From Eimeria necatrix (taxonomy: Eukaryota; Apicomplexa; Conoidasida; Eucoccidiorida; Eimeriidae): a stretch of 64,000 nucleotides of DNA. The translations under genes were made by a program, and so were the position numbers. Positions 11,493 through 23,980 of the stretch are shown piece by piece. How positions within the stretch are numbered: the stretch's first letter is position 1; each line of letters starts with the position of its first letter. The notes under the pieces were generated by a model. That model was given only the letters and a program-made list of their open reading frames with translations. It searched no databases and was not told the DNA's origin. The stretch lies in assembly GCF_000499385.1 (NCBI RefSeq), contig NW_013654345.1, positions 1-64,000 of the forward strand, in the 5' to 3' direction.

Positions 11493-11741
11493 TCAAATCT
11501 GCTGCAGCTTGAGCCGCCTGCGGGACTGGATGCGGCGGCAAACAATTAATTCCCACTGCAACAACTGCGGATTAAGACAGCAGCTGCAGCAGCAACAGCA
11601 GCGAAACAGCAGCAGCAGCAGCAGCAGCACACCAGGGCGCAATATAGGGCGAGAAAAGAGATGCCTTAAACTGGACAAATTTCTTCTGCTGTGCTCTGCT
11701 GCGGCCAATGGTCTCCAGCTGCTGTTGCTGCTGGGGACCCC

Positions 11742-11775
<34 letters not shown>

Positions 11776-11829
11776 TTTCCGAGCCATCTTGCTCGTACCA
11801 GAGTGAAGGTGCCTTTGCAGACCCTTCAC
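11493..11829 (-). CDS. Candidate small basic protein, two exons, unrecognised
   Basis: A minus-strand frame starts with ATG at 11829 (a second Met at 11787 begins MARKQQQ) and has a Gln-rich N-terminus. A GT donor falls after 11633 and an AG acceptor before 11583. The phases then close into a tail containing WELIVCRRIQSRRRLKLQQI and a stop at 11493. The implied intron is only 49 bp, which is short for this locus. No family was recognised. The neighbour at 12510 would be divergently transcribed. The whole call could be fortuitous in triplet-rich DNA. Confidence 0.3.
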
Positions 11830-12509
11830 AGAATAGGCCTAATGGCGCCTCTGCTGCTAGTTCTGATGCTGCTGCTGCTGCTGCTGCTGCACATGATGGC
11901 TCCCCAGCTTTTCGATGTGCTGCGGCGGAAGCGGAAGCAAGTCGTTGCTGCCCGCCGTTAGTGCTGCTGCTCTGTGCAGGCGCAGGCGGCCTTTTGCTTC
12001 GAGTTGAAGCGGTTTAGTCTGTGGCGCTGCTGCTGTTGCTGCTTTCGGAACAGTTGCTCTTGTGTGAGGGCAGCAGCAGCAGCAAGGGGGGGCCCATGCA
12101 TACAGTTTCCCGTGTTGGTACTTTAGATTATGTTTGGTAGCTGCTCAACTTAATGAGCCAAAGGCCTCGTCAGGTCTATATTGAGCCCACGTGGCCTTGT
12201 GGGGGCCCCCAGGAAGCCCCAGACGCTCCCGGGGGCCCCCAGGGGCCCCTGGGGGGCCCTTGAAATTTTGTGCAGCGCCTGAAGCAGTAACGCTGTGAAA
12301 GAAAAAAGGAGCCGCTGTGAGATAGTTTTCCAAGTGAAACTCAGCTCTAGTAGACGAAAAGAAAGAAGGAAATAGGGAAACAGGAGGACGAACCATCGAA
12401 GACATACATGCTTCTGCTGCAGCTGCAGCAGCTGCTGCTGCTGCCGCTCTCCCGCGGCATCATGGGGAGCCCACTGGCCAGAACCCCTAAGCCCTAAAGT
12501 CCAAAACCT
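11830..12509. other. Spacer with G/C-run palindromes and telomere-like motif
   Basis: Triplet-rich at the left. Positions 12197-12262 hold runs of G and C (GGGGGCCCCC, GGGGCCCCTGGGG) that are self-complementary. Degenerate CCCTAA-type motifs occur at 12485-12505, just ahead of the next candidate start. A minus-strand frame at 12405-12145 reads through the G/C runs, but I do not consider it supported. Confidence 0.5.
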
Positions 12510-13976
12510 ATGGAAGTAATGGGCACTGCAGCAGCTGTGTATGTCTCTATCATTTTTCTAGAGGACCCCTGTGGCCCTTGGGTGTGGCTGCGTGCTGCTG
12601 CTCCTGAGCTATCAGAAGCTGCAACGGCAGCTGCTGCTGCGGCAGACAGTGCTGCTGTTGCTGCAGCAAGAGCTCTTCAGCGGGTACGTGCTGCTGGCGA
12701 CGCAGAAGATTGTCGTCGCTGCTGCTGCATGTGGTGCTGCGACCTAGTATTGCTACCGCAGCTGCCTCCTGCTGCCGCTATTTCATGTGCTGCTGCTGCT
12801 GCTCTTTGATGTGCTGTTACCGCTTATGGCGTGCTGCTGCAGCTGCTGCTACAGGAATCGGGAACTGCAGAGCTCATTGATCACTGGCCCTACGGAGGAG
12901 CCTGGCGCCTTTCTATCCTGCGGCCCACTCTCCGCAGCAGCAGCAGCAGCAGCAACAACAACAACAACAACAGCGTTGCTTTTGAACACTCCGAATATGG
13001 TGGCAGGTGGCTGTACACCGCAGTTACAGCTGCGGCCTTCCCTCCTGCTGCTGCAAGGTCTCTGCTGCTGCAGCTGCAGCAGCAGCATCAGGAGGCGAAG
13101 CAGGAAGCCCGTAGCAGCAACTGCAGCAGCAGCAGCAGCTACAATGCAGCAGTGGCCACTCGCCTGAGGGAGCGCATGCACCAGTTGCTGCTCTCTTTCA
13201 ACACTGCGTCCCTGCCGCTGAGTATCTTCATGCTGCAGCAGCAAAAGCAGCAACGCCAGCAGCAGCAGCAGCAGCAAGCGTCCCTAATGGGTGGCCGCTC
13301 TTTACTGCAGGCGGCCTGGGGCATTGCCTCTCCTTCCGACACAGGGCAGCAGCAGCAGCAGTTGCTGATTCAGCAGCAGCAGGACCATGAGCAGGGGACA
13401 TGTACGCCCCACACGTTGGGCAGCAGCACCCCAGGAACCCTGGAGCACCCCACTCCTGCTGCTGCAGCTGACTCGCCAGCTGCTGCAGAAGCAGCAGCAG
13501 CAGCAGCGCCTCCAAGCAGCAGTTGGGGTTGCAGTAGTGCAAGGTATTGGCCCTTTGGTGCTGCTGGGCAGGAGCAGCAGCAGAAACGGCAGCAGCAGCA
13601 GCAGGAAGCACGCATTCTACCTGAGTGGCAGCCGGGACCAGCAACGGCAGCAACAACAGCAGCAACGACAGCAGCAACGACAGAAGCAGCAGCAATGACA
13701 GCAGCAGACAGTGAGCTTGCTGCAATAGAACACACCTGCCGCCAAGCGGAGTCCTTGTGTGCGCTGCTGGCGGCAAATTTGTCACTGCACGAGGAAGCAG
13801 CAGCAGCAACAGCAGCTGCAGCAGAAGCTGCAACAGCAGCCTCCACAGCAGCAGGAAGGCACCGAAACCAAACAGCAGCAGTGAGGAGACGAGAGGAAAT
13901 GAGAGCAACAAGGAAGTATTTCATTGTCGGGGCTGTTGCTGCTGCGATTTTCCTGCTGCAGCGCGCATGCAGGTAA
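12510..13976 (+). CDS. Candidate C-terminally anchored membrane protein with poly-Gln/Ala tracts
   Basis: Proposed exons are 12510-12683 and 12855-13976 (donor GTACGT, acceptor CTACAG, phase 0). The second exon has stretches that are not triplet-derived (ELIDHWPYGGAWRLSI, RLRERMHQLLLSFNTASLPL, CRQAESLCALLAANLSLHEE) separated by Gln and Ala runs. It ends with a basic segment, the hydrophobic helix YFIVGAVAAAIFLL and a short QRACR tail. A single C-terminal hydrophobic segment after a basic, possibly helical stretch resembles tail-anchored proteins such as SNAREs, but I cannot assign a family. The stop overlaps a possible donor (AG|GTAAAC), so the gene might continue. It converges with the giant kinase. 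Confidence 0.45.
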
Positions 13977-14658
13977 ACAGGAATGTTGCTGCTGCTGCTG
14001 CTGCTGCCGTTGTTGATGCAGACAGATGGTGCAGCAAACGCGCAGCAGCAGCCGCGACGGGAGCAGCAACAGCTGCTGCAAGGGCAGAACAGCAGAAGTG
14101 CAGCTGATAAAAGGCAGCAACTGTGCAGCAAAAGCAGCAACTTGCTGCTGCTGCAAGACAACGGCCGCAGCTGCTGCTGACGCAGCAGCAGCGCCAACCG
14201 CGCAAAGCAGCAAGGCACAGACAACAAGCTGACGCAGCAGCTCCACGCATTCCCTGCATGCAGCCCCAGTCCACAGAGCTAACACAGGGTACAGCAGCAG
14301 CAGCAGCAGCAGCAAAAGTAGCAAGCCCAGAGGCGCAGCACGTAGAGCCAAGGTCAAATCCTATGATACAAACAGCTGCCTGCTCAAGCACCTGCTGCTG
14401 CCACATGGGCTGCAGCGGCAAGCGCAGCGCTTGCTGCTGCCAGGCCGGCTGCAGCAGCTGCCGCAGCTGCTGTTGCTCCGGCAAGTCCAGCTGCTGCTTT
14501 TGCTACTGCAGCGTGTGGCTGCTGCTGCAACAGCAGTTGGCTGCTTTGTTGCTGACGGCGTGGAAACAAACACGGATGGCTTTGCTGCCTCCGCTGCTGC
14601 AGAAGCCAGTGCGGCTCCTGCAGCAGCAAGTGTAACTGCTGCAGCAGCAGCTATAGCA
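13977..14658. other. Triplet-rich spacer between convergent genes
   Basis: CAG and CTG arrays dominate. Frames are open on both strands only as Ala, Gln, Leu or Ser runs, and no convincing unique protein sequence was seen. Confidence 0.5.
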
Positions 14659-16382
14659 TTAACAGTGAGGCGACTGTGACGGATGGGTTCCTGCTGCAGC
14701 ATCATCAGTGCGCTGCCTCTTTTCTGCTGCTGCTGCAGCACTAGATAGTGCAGCCCTGCTGCTGCTGCTGCGCTGAAGCGGCGAAACGCAGCTGGGGGCA
14801 TCGGCTGCGTCCCAAGGCCTCTTAGGCCGGCTGGTCCTGCTGGCAGTGCTGCTGTGGCTGCCCTTCATGTTCCCCCGCTGCTGCTGCTGCTTCAGAGCAG
14901 CAGCTGCGGCTGCAGCTGCTGCTGCTTTGCTGCGTTTCCTCTTGACTGCTCTCCACCGAAGCAGCAGGCGGCCCACGTAGTGTGCAGCAGCAGAGGAGCA
15001 GCACTGCCTCCAGCTCAGCTGCCTTTGCTGCTTTATGGCCAGCAGCAGCCGCAGCAGCAGACCCCGCCCACCGTAGATGCTGCCTTCCACCTGCTGCAGC
15101 ACTGCTGCTTCCTGCTGCGCTACCGACAGCACGGAAGCAGGGACAAGGGCGGCGGACCAAGGGGGTATGTCTTCCTCCTCGCTGCTGCTGCTAGAGGAGC
15201 TGCTTCCGCTGTTGTTGCCAGTGCGGCTACACAGCGCCTGCTGCGGCTGCTGCTGCGGCTGCTGCTGCGGCGGCAGCTGAGAAGACTCAATAGAAGCACC
15301 AACCTCAAGCAGCTTTTGGTTTTCCTTTTCGTGGCAGAACTCCCCATCCTGCTGCTGTTGCTGTTGATTCGTAGTCTTTTGTTGTCCTTGTTGCTGGCCA
15401 TTGTCTTCCACCTGCAGTTGCTGCTGCCGCGACTCCCGCTGCGGCTCCTGCTGCGGCTGCGAGTCTCTGAGCTGCTGCAGCTGCTGCAGCTGCTGCAGCT
15501 CCTGCTGCTGCATGCCGAAAAGTGCACCGCAGAACCAAGCGTGAGGCCTTCGCTGCACACTTCCGTAGAACCCGCAAAGGCCTTGCCCGGCTGCTGCTGC
15601 TGCTGGCGTGACTTTTTTTGTTGCTGCTGCTGTTGGTGTGGCTTCCATTTGGTCTGCACCTGCTGCCGCGGTTTCCGCTGTAGCGGGAGTTCCTGCCAGT
15701 TGGTTGGCGGGAGGGGCGGCTTGGCTGCTTTTTATTTGCTGCTGCTGCTGCAGCTGCTGCTGCAAATGCTGGTGCTGCTGCGGCAACGGTCCTTTGGGAG
15801 GTGCATTGTACCTGAGACGCAGGGGCCTGCTGCTGTCATGCTCCGCTTCAAGATGGAAAGACAAATATCCCGGCAAAGAGTCAATGAGATCAAACACATT
15901 GCTGCTGCTGTTGCTGCTGCTGCTTTTGGTGCTGCCGCTGCCGGGTCGGCCAGCTTCGGCAGCAGCTGGGGCGAAGAGCGGGCCCGTGTTTACGACGTCG
16001 TGTGCCGCTGCAACAGCTGCTGCTGCTGCTGCAGTAGCGTGCTGCGCCATCCTATCTTTCCCTGAAATCGGGTGTTCCTGCTGCTGCTCTTGCTGCTGCT
16101 CCTCCTCCTCATCTGGGTAGAACCAGGGATGCCCGAGAGCTTCAGGAAGCAGAAGGCGCTGCTGCGGGTCGAAGGCGAGGAGGTGGGATAGGAGGCACCA
16201 GAAGTTGCTGCTGCAGCGGCTGTGCTGTTGCAGTTGCTGCTGCCGCTGCAACGCAGCCGCACGAGCCGTTGCGCTGCAGCAGCAGCAGCAGACACAGGGC
16301 AGAACAAACGCACCCAGATCGACTCTCGTGCCGCGCTTTCGCGCCTCTTTGCAGCAGCCCTTGCCCTGCACCTCTTGCACTC

Positions 16383-16413
<31 letters not shown>

Positions 16414-19400
16414 TTACCCTCCTGAGCACATGTTGTGCGTCTGACGGACAAGAAGAAGGCTGAGGACAAGACGCCTTAAATATTTGCTGTCAAACTGCGC
16501 GTAAACCCCAGCTTCCCCTCCCCGCAGGCCCCACACAGGCGCCCAGGCTTCTTCAAGAGCAGCAAGCTGCTGCTCCTGCTGCTCAGCATTTGCAGCACGC
16601 AGCTGCCGCCACACAGGCCCTTCGCCCTTCGGATGCTGTTGCTGCTGCTGCTGCTGCTCCTGCTGCTGCTGCTGAGAGGAAGAAGCAAGATCAGTCAGTG
16701 CTCTTGGCAGCGTCTCATCAGATGCAATCTTCCTAGCTGTTGGAGGTCCATGCTTCTGCTGCTGCTGCACTTGCCTATGCTGCTGCGGCTGGCGCTGCTG
16801 TTCCTGCCGCTGTTCCTGCTGGTGCTTTTGCTGCTGCCCCTGCGGCTGCTGCTGCTCCGACAGTGCCTGCTGCTCTTGCGGCTGCTCTTTCTGGCGCTGC
16901 TGCTGCTTCTGCTGCTGCTGCCGTGGCACTTGAAACAGCCCCAAGCCGACATGGGCCAGCAGCTCATGAACAGCAGCCCAATACAAGCTAATCGCCTCGT
17001 TCTCTGCCACCCACTGCATAATGCAGGCGGGCAGACAGAGTTTGCTGCTGTTCCTGCTGCTGCTGCTGCTGCTGCCACTGCATGCACCGATTTCGTCCTC
17101 GGCTTCCGCAAAGTCTCCCGCAGCGCCTGCGCCTGTTGCTGCTACTGCCGGCATTGAACTGCCCTTGGGGTCTTCTTCCCGCTGTTCCCTTGCCTTGCCT
17201 TTCGCTTCTGATTTCGGCCTAGTGGCAGCTCGTTGAGCTGCTGTTGCTGCTGCTGGTGCTGCTGCTGCTGCTACTGGGGACGCGCTTGTCAGAGACGCAG
17301 CAGGCCTCACAGCTGCCTCAACAGCGTTCGCAGACAAGCTCTTCTTCCTAGTAGCTGCTGAAGCAGGAGCAGCACCAGCAGCAGAAGCAGCAGCAGCAGA
17401 AGCAACAGCAAGACGCTGCGAGGAGCCGCGTGTCGCTCGCCGATCTACAGCAGCAGGCACACGCGTCCTTCCCCTTTTGGCTGGGGTAGCAGCAGCAGCA
17501 CCGGCAGCAGCAGCAGCACTATCGTTTGGTGAAGCGGCAGCACCTCTGTCTGCATCCGCTGCTGCTTCTGGTGCGGCAGCTGCAGGTTCCTCTGCTGCTG
17601 CTTCAGGTCCTGGGTCTCTCCCTGCCGCTGTTTCCGCTCTTGCTGCTGCTGCTGCTCTCGCCGCTGCTCTTGCTGCTGATGCTGCTGCTGCCTTTCGCAT
17701 CTCAGAAGCCCTAAGCTCAGCGAGAATGCGGCGCGCCTTCATCTCTTCCTCTGCGAACCGGAGAGAGCCTTCTGCTGTTCGGCATGGACACCTGCTGCTG
17801 CTGATGCTGCTGCTGCCGCTAGGGCAGCAGCAGCCGCCTCCCTTGACGAGCTCGCAAATAGCAATTCCAAAGCCCCAGACGTCACACAGCTGCGCATGCA
17901 TGCGCGTTTCTGCGTCAGCGCTCTTACTGTGGATTCGGACTTTACTGTTGCTGCTGCTGCTGCTGCTGCGGCTACAGCTGTTGCCGCTGCTAGCCCTGCT
18001 TAAAAAAGAGGCCTTTCGAGAAGTCAAGTCGTTATCTGCTCTACTGGGCGCGGCAGCAGCAGCATCAGCAGCAGCTGTCGCAGTTTCAGGCAATGGAGGC
18101 TGAGCGTTAGCCACAGGGGCAGCAGCAGGAGCAGCTGGAGCTGCTGCTGCTGCTGCTGCTGTCTCGGCTTTTGTTGAAACATGCGCCGCTTTCGCAGCCA
18201 TGGGCCGATCCCTGCTTAGAGGAGCAGCAACAGAGGATGAACGCAGCAGCAGGCGCTTGCTGCAAAAGCCAGAAACCCTGTCAGGGTCTTGCTGCTGCCG
18301 CAGCAAGCCCCTTTCGTCTACGCGCAGCACTTCGGGGGGGTTGGAATACAGTGTGCCTTGGTTTAAAGACACCAGTTGCTGCCGAACCTGCGGCAGCAGC
18401 AACGGCAGCGACAGCCGCAGCAACAGCAGATGAGTCGGTGCACAGTGCAGCATATCCATGTCATCGTCCTATAACTGGCATTTCGCTTTGTCGTTGCTGC
18501 TGCTGCTGCTACTATTGCTTCTCCAGAGATACTGTTTGTGCTGCTGCTGCAGCTGCCGCTGGTGTTGGAAGCAGCAAGACTGTGGGCTCACCTGCTGCTC
18601 CCACACAGTGCGCTTTTCCTCCTGGCCCCCCTTCCAAGGCGTAGATGCGCTGCAACACAGCAGCAGCAGCAGCAGCGACACAACTGTCACGAACGGCACA
18701 AGAACCGCCACCGCCAGCAGCAGCAACAACAGCATTAGCACCAGTAGCAGCTACTGCATTTGCTGCCGTGGCACGCAGGCCGCGAGCGCCGTGAACACCT
18801 GCAGCAGCACCAGCAGCAGGAACACCGTCAGCAGCAGCGTTGTAGCTGCTGACCGAAGGTGGTCCTGCGGGTTGTTGATAATAGCTGAGCCGAAGTCCGC
18901 GAGGCAAATGAGCCACTTAAGGGGCCTTGCTGCATCGGCTTCAGCAGCAAAGACAAGAATATTTGAAAGCTTGACATCCACCACGCGCAGCACTTCCGCC
19001 TAAATGCAGCAGCAAACCCCAGAAGTAGCAGCAGCAGCAGGAGCAAACGAGTCACACACAAGCCGTGCAGCTAGCAGCAAGTAACCCCTAGAGTGGCAGG
19101 ACTGCCGCTGTGCACCTACTACTGCTGTAGCGGCAACAGCAGCAGTGCCGTTGTGGCGGCAGCAGAAGCGCTTGGGGGAAGCAGCTGATGCAGCAAGAAG
19201 AGCCCCACAATCTCTCCCTATTGTTTGCTGCTCGTGCATTTATATGCTTCTGTCTTCTTTTGCTTTTTCAATTTAATCTTGCGGCTGATTCAGTGCTCGT
19301 TTGCTCACGGAGCAGCAAAAGTGCAGAAAAGCCCCCCCCTGCAGCAGCTGGGCCGCAATGAACTTGGCCTCAAATTCAGTCAGGCCGCAGGGCCCTACAG

Positions 19401-19455
19401 ACCCGTAGGCACGCCATAGAGATTCCATGCTAGGCAGCGCCTTCCCACTCTTGCA

Positions 19456-19495
<40 letters not shown>

Positions 19496-22400
19496 GTACT
19501 GCTTGTAGATGTTGCCGCTGTTGGGGTCATAGCGGCGCAAGCATCTCCTGAGGCTGCCCCGGCGCTAGAAACCTCCAACGGTGCAGCTCCTGCAGCTGTA
19601 GCTGCTGCTGCTGCAGCCGGTGCTACGGCTGCTGCTGCAGCCGGTGCTGCGGCTGCAGCACTGGACTGAGTTTTTCTTTGCTGCTGCTGCTGCTTCTGCG
19701 CTGCATACCACGCCAGCACAACTTTGGCCTTGGCTCTCCTAACAATAAGGCGCCTGAGCAGCACCTGAAGGTCTCCCAGGGCCCTCGGCATCAGCAGCTG
19801 AAAGACGCGTGTGGTCCCGTGCTGCTGCTGCGGCTGCTGCTCACGGTAGCTGCGCGTGGCTATGGGTCGAATGACGTGGGGGTTGAAGTGCTTCATCAGA
19901 GCCTCCTCCCGCAGGAACTGAAATGGAGCAGCAGACATTGTCTTGTATTCTTTTAGCGCAAGAGGCGACACAGACGCAGAGCGGCAGCTGCTGCAGCTGC
20001 TGCAGCTGCTGCAGCTCTCCGCAGGAGGGATGCAGCAACTGCTGTTGCTGCTTTTGCTGCACTGCGGCAGCGGAGGGGCTGCAGACCGTCGAGGCCTAGA
20101 GCCCCTCTGCTTCGTCGGAGACTGTGGTTGCTGCTGCGGCTTTATATCGGGAGTCTCCTTTCTTTGCGGCTGTTGCTGCAGCAGCTGCAGTTGCTGCTGC
20201 TGTGTCTCCCTGGACCACTCTGCTTCAAAGACGCTGCCAAATGTACCCTGGCCAAGCCTTGTGTCAGTGACTTTAAGCCATCCCACGCCCATCCACCACT
20301 CGAGCCGGTGCTGCTGGTGCGGCTGCTGCTCCTGCTTCATACCAACAGTACGAGGCGCCTTCAGTTTCTGCTCCAGCGCAGCAGCAGCACGCATGAGGCC
20401 ATCACTGTGCGCTTGCTTCTGCTGCTGCTGTGGTCGTGGGTTTACGTACGGAGCGGCAGCGCGGCGGCGAAGCAGCAGAGACTCTGTAGTTCCGCTCTGG
20501 CTTGCTGCTGCTGCCGCTGCTGCAGCTGATGCAGCAGCACTCGAGTAAAACGGAGAAGGTCCCGCCTCGAATGCAGCAGCAGATGAGCCACGCAAAGACC
20601 GTGGACCCCCGCAGGGAACAGAATTGCCTTGAGAGTCGGTTGCTGTCCGCTGCTGCCGCTGCCTCTGCTGCTGATGCTGCTGCTGCTGCAGTGGCGTCCG
20701 TGGCGGCGACTGTTCTTGAGGTCGCTGCTGCTGAGGCGCATTCGGCTGGAGCATCTGCTGCTGCTGCCGCTGGTGGCGATCTAGAGAAGCCACAAAACGA
20801 GAGAAGCGGCTGCTGCAGCTACTGCTGCTGCCGCTGCTGCAGCTGCTGCCGCTGCTGCCGCTGCTGCCGCTGTTGCTGCCTAAGCATTCACGCCGCGGAC
20901 CTGCACTGCTGCCAGTGCTCTGCAGCGGCCTTGGCCGCTTTTCAGTAGCAGCAGCAGGAACTGACAGGGTCACTGCTGGCGCATTTGTTCCCACAGCAAC
21001 GGAAGGAGCTGCTGCTGCTTCTTCTGTTGCTGCTTCTGCTGCTTCCGCTGCCTCTGCTGCCTCTGCTGCTGCTGCTGCTGCAGGTGTCTGCCGCTTTCGC
21101 GGACTGCAACGGCCGCGCTTTAGCGGAGGCTCTGAGGCAGCATCAGCAGAGGCCATGGAGCCAGTGGCAGCAGCAGCCTGCTGTTGCTCTTTCGGTGCCC
21201 CAACAGAATCTTTGCCCCTACTAGTGTTTCTCTTTCTTCTGATGTTGGTGCCGCTGCTGCTGCTGCTCTTGCGGCTGCTGCTTGGAGACTGTGTTCCGTT
21301 TGCGGGCACTGCAGGTGTCTTTTGGTCTGCGGCAGAAGCGTCTTGCTGCTGCTGCTGCTGCGCTTCCTGCTCCTGCGTCTGCCGTTGTTGCTGCAGTTCC
21401 CGATCAGCAGCATGAGGCGCATCTTCAGTTGGTATGGGGCTGCTGCTTTTCGAATCAACATCGAGCGTTTCCTGGCGCTGCTGCTGCTGCTGCTGCTGCA
21501 GCTCATTCTCGCTGCAGGCAGCAGCTTGAGCGCGGGCAGACTGGAAGCGCCCGCTCTGGCTGCTGTTTTGCTGCTGCTGCTTGTCCTGCTCCGGTTGCTG
21601 CTCATCTAACCCTGCAGCAGCAGCAGCGGCCTGTGAAGTAACACTTTCCTCAGTGCGCTCTTCTGCAGCGTCTGCAGCACCAGCACTTGCAGCTCCAGCG
21701 TCAGCAGCCACTGCTGATCCTTCGTGAGCGACGTCTACTGCAGCTTCCTTGGCAACTTGCTGGTGCTGCTGCTGCTGCTGGGCAAGTGACTGCTGCTGCA
21801 TCTGGTGCTGCACTTCTTGCATTTGTTCTCCCTCTAGAGGTCGGTCCTCCGTCTCAGAGGTCAGTTGCTGCTGCTCCGCGTTCCGCTGCTCCTGTAGTTG
21901 GTGCTGTTGCAGTTGCTGCAGTTCCTGCTGCTGCGCTTGCTGCGGCTGGGCTTCGGGTTTCCCATCAAGCGCACGCACATCTGCTGCTGCTGCTTCTTGG
22001 CTTTGTTGCTGCTGCTGCTGCTGCTGCCACTGTTCTTCCGGCTGTCCCTCCGGCAATTTAAATGCAACTGCTGCTGTTTCTAAAGCTACTTTTGCTTTCC
22101 CTGATGCTTCTATTTCTTCTGGTGTTGCGCGCACAACTCCCGCTGCAGATACTCCTGGCTGTACTATTTCTTTGTGTGCTGCTCCTGCTGCTTCTTCTGC
22201 CATTGAGTCTGCTGCTGCTGCATACGTCACGGCTGCGTCTGCTACTACTGCACTTGTTGGCGCCCCATCTGCTGCTGACTCGCCATCTGTCATTTCCACT
22301 TGTGCCCCTTGTGCACTTGCTGCTGCGGTGTCTGCTGCTGCTGCGTGTTTGGCTGGGTCTGCTGCTGCTGCTTCTGCAACGGCTTTGCATGTTGCTACAG

Positions 22401-23946
22401 CGCAAGCAGCTGCTGTGTCTGTTGCCACTCCGTCTGCTGCCGCTGAGTCTTGGACTGCTGCTGCTGCAGCTGCTGCTGTACCTACTGCTGCAGCTAAGTC
22501 CGTCGCGCCTGTTGTTGGCGCTGTGTCGGTTCTCGCGGCCTCTGCTGCTGTGTCTACTGCTGCTGCTGCTGCGGCTGCACCCAACACTGTCTTTTCTGCT
22601 GGTGCTGTATTTGCTTCTCCTGGTTCTGCGCCTGCTGCTGCTGCATCTTCTCCCGCTAAACCTGCTGTGGTTGTCTTCGCTGCTGTTGGGGCTTTGTATG
22701 CTGTCGCTGTGTCTGTAGCTGTTGAGTCTTTTCCCGTTGCTTCCGCTTTTGCCGCTGCTGCGTCTGCTGCTTCTGCAGCTGCCAATGTGCTTGTTCCTGC
22801 AGTTGCTGCGGCTGCAGCTGATTCCGCCACTGCGATGTCTGCTGCTGCCGCATCTGCTGCTGCCGTATCTGCTGCTGCCGCTGGTGCATCCCGTGCTGCT
22901 CCTGCCGCTGTTGCGCTTTCTGCTGCCACGTTCCCACCTGCTTCCGCTGCGTTCGCTGCGGCTGCGTCTGCTGATGTTGCACACGCTTCTGGTGCTCGTG
23001 CGGTTGCCTCTGCTACAAGTGCTGCTGCCGCGTCCGCTGCTGCAGCTCCCGATGCTGCTGCGGCTTTTACATCTGCCCCTGCGGCCACAGCGGCTGCTGC
23101 TGCTGCGCCTTCGTCTGTTGTGTCCGGTGCTGCGGGTGCTGCTGCTCCTGCGTTTGCGACTGCTGCAACGTCTCCTGTTGCATCGTCTACTGCTGAAGCA
23201 TATGCTGCCACAGAGCCTGTCGCTGCTGCAGCTGCTGCTGCTGTGCTCTGCCCAAGGGCGCTTTCTCCTGTGGCTTCCCCGTTGGCAGGCGCAGCAGCAG
23301 ATAAGGCAGGAGAGCCATTAGGTTGTGCAACAGGCGCAGCAGTGGCTGCTGCAGCTTCCCATGCCGGCAAGGCGGCTGCAGCTTGCGCTGCTGTGGTTGC
23401 TGCTGGAGTGGCTGCTGCTGCTGCAGGGCTTGCTGCTCCAGCGGCACTTCTAAGTGCTGCGCCTTCATCTGGTGGCGGTCTCGTAGCTGACGCAGGGTGA
23501 GAGAATACTGCTACTGCTGCTGCTGCTGCTGATGCTGCTGCTGCCGCTGCTGCTGAGGCTTGATGCACTTCCCCGATTCCTGTTATCTCCTGATCTGTGG
23601 GAGTCTCGGCCCTTGCTGCTGACGCTTCTGGGGATGTTGCTTGTGACGATATTGCTTCCGCTGCTTCAGCTGCTGCTCTCGGCTTCTCTGTTGCTGCTAC
23701 AGCTGCTGTTCCCTGGATTGATCCAGTGGTCGCCTCATCGCTGATTGCTGCCGCTTGATTCGAATGCTCTCGAAGCTGCTTCTGTTTTTGCTGTTGCAGT
23801 TCTTGCTGAGACTGACTTTGTCGTTGCTGCTCCGGAGGCAGCTCTGTGTCCATAAATTTAGGCAGATGCTGCTGCTGCTGCTCTTTCTGTTGCTGTTGCT
23901 GTTGCTTTAGCTCGTCCTTTCGATGCGCCTCTTGCTCCGATGCACG

Positions 23947-23980
<34 letters not shown>

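Noticed and set aside
12145..12405. Minus-strand 86-codon frame beginning MSSMVRPPVSLFPSFF
   Set aside because: Half of it reads through G/C-run palindromes, and it has no family features or clear downstream exon.
21749..23500. 583-codon plus-strand frame rich in Ala and Ser
   Set aside because: It is exactly antisense to the Ala-rich part of the giant kinase. GCN repeats stay open on both strands, and no unique motifs appear in the plus-strand reading.
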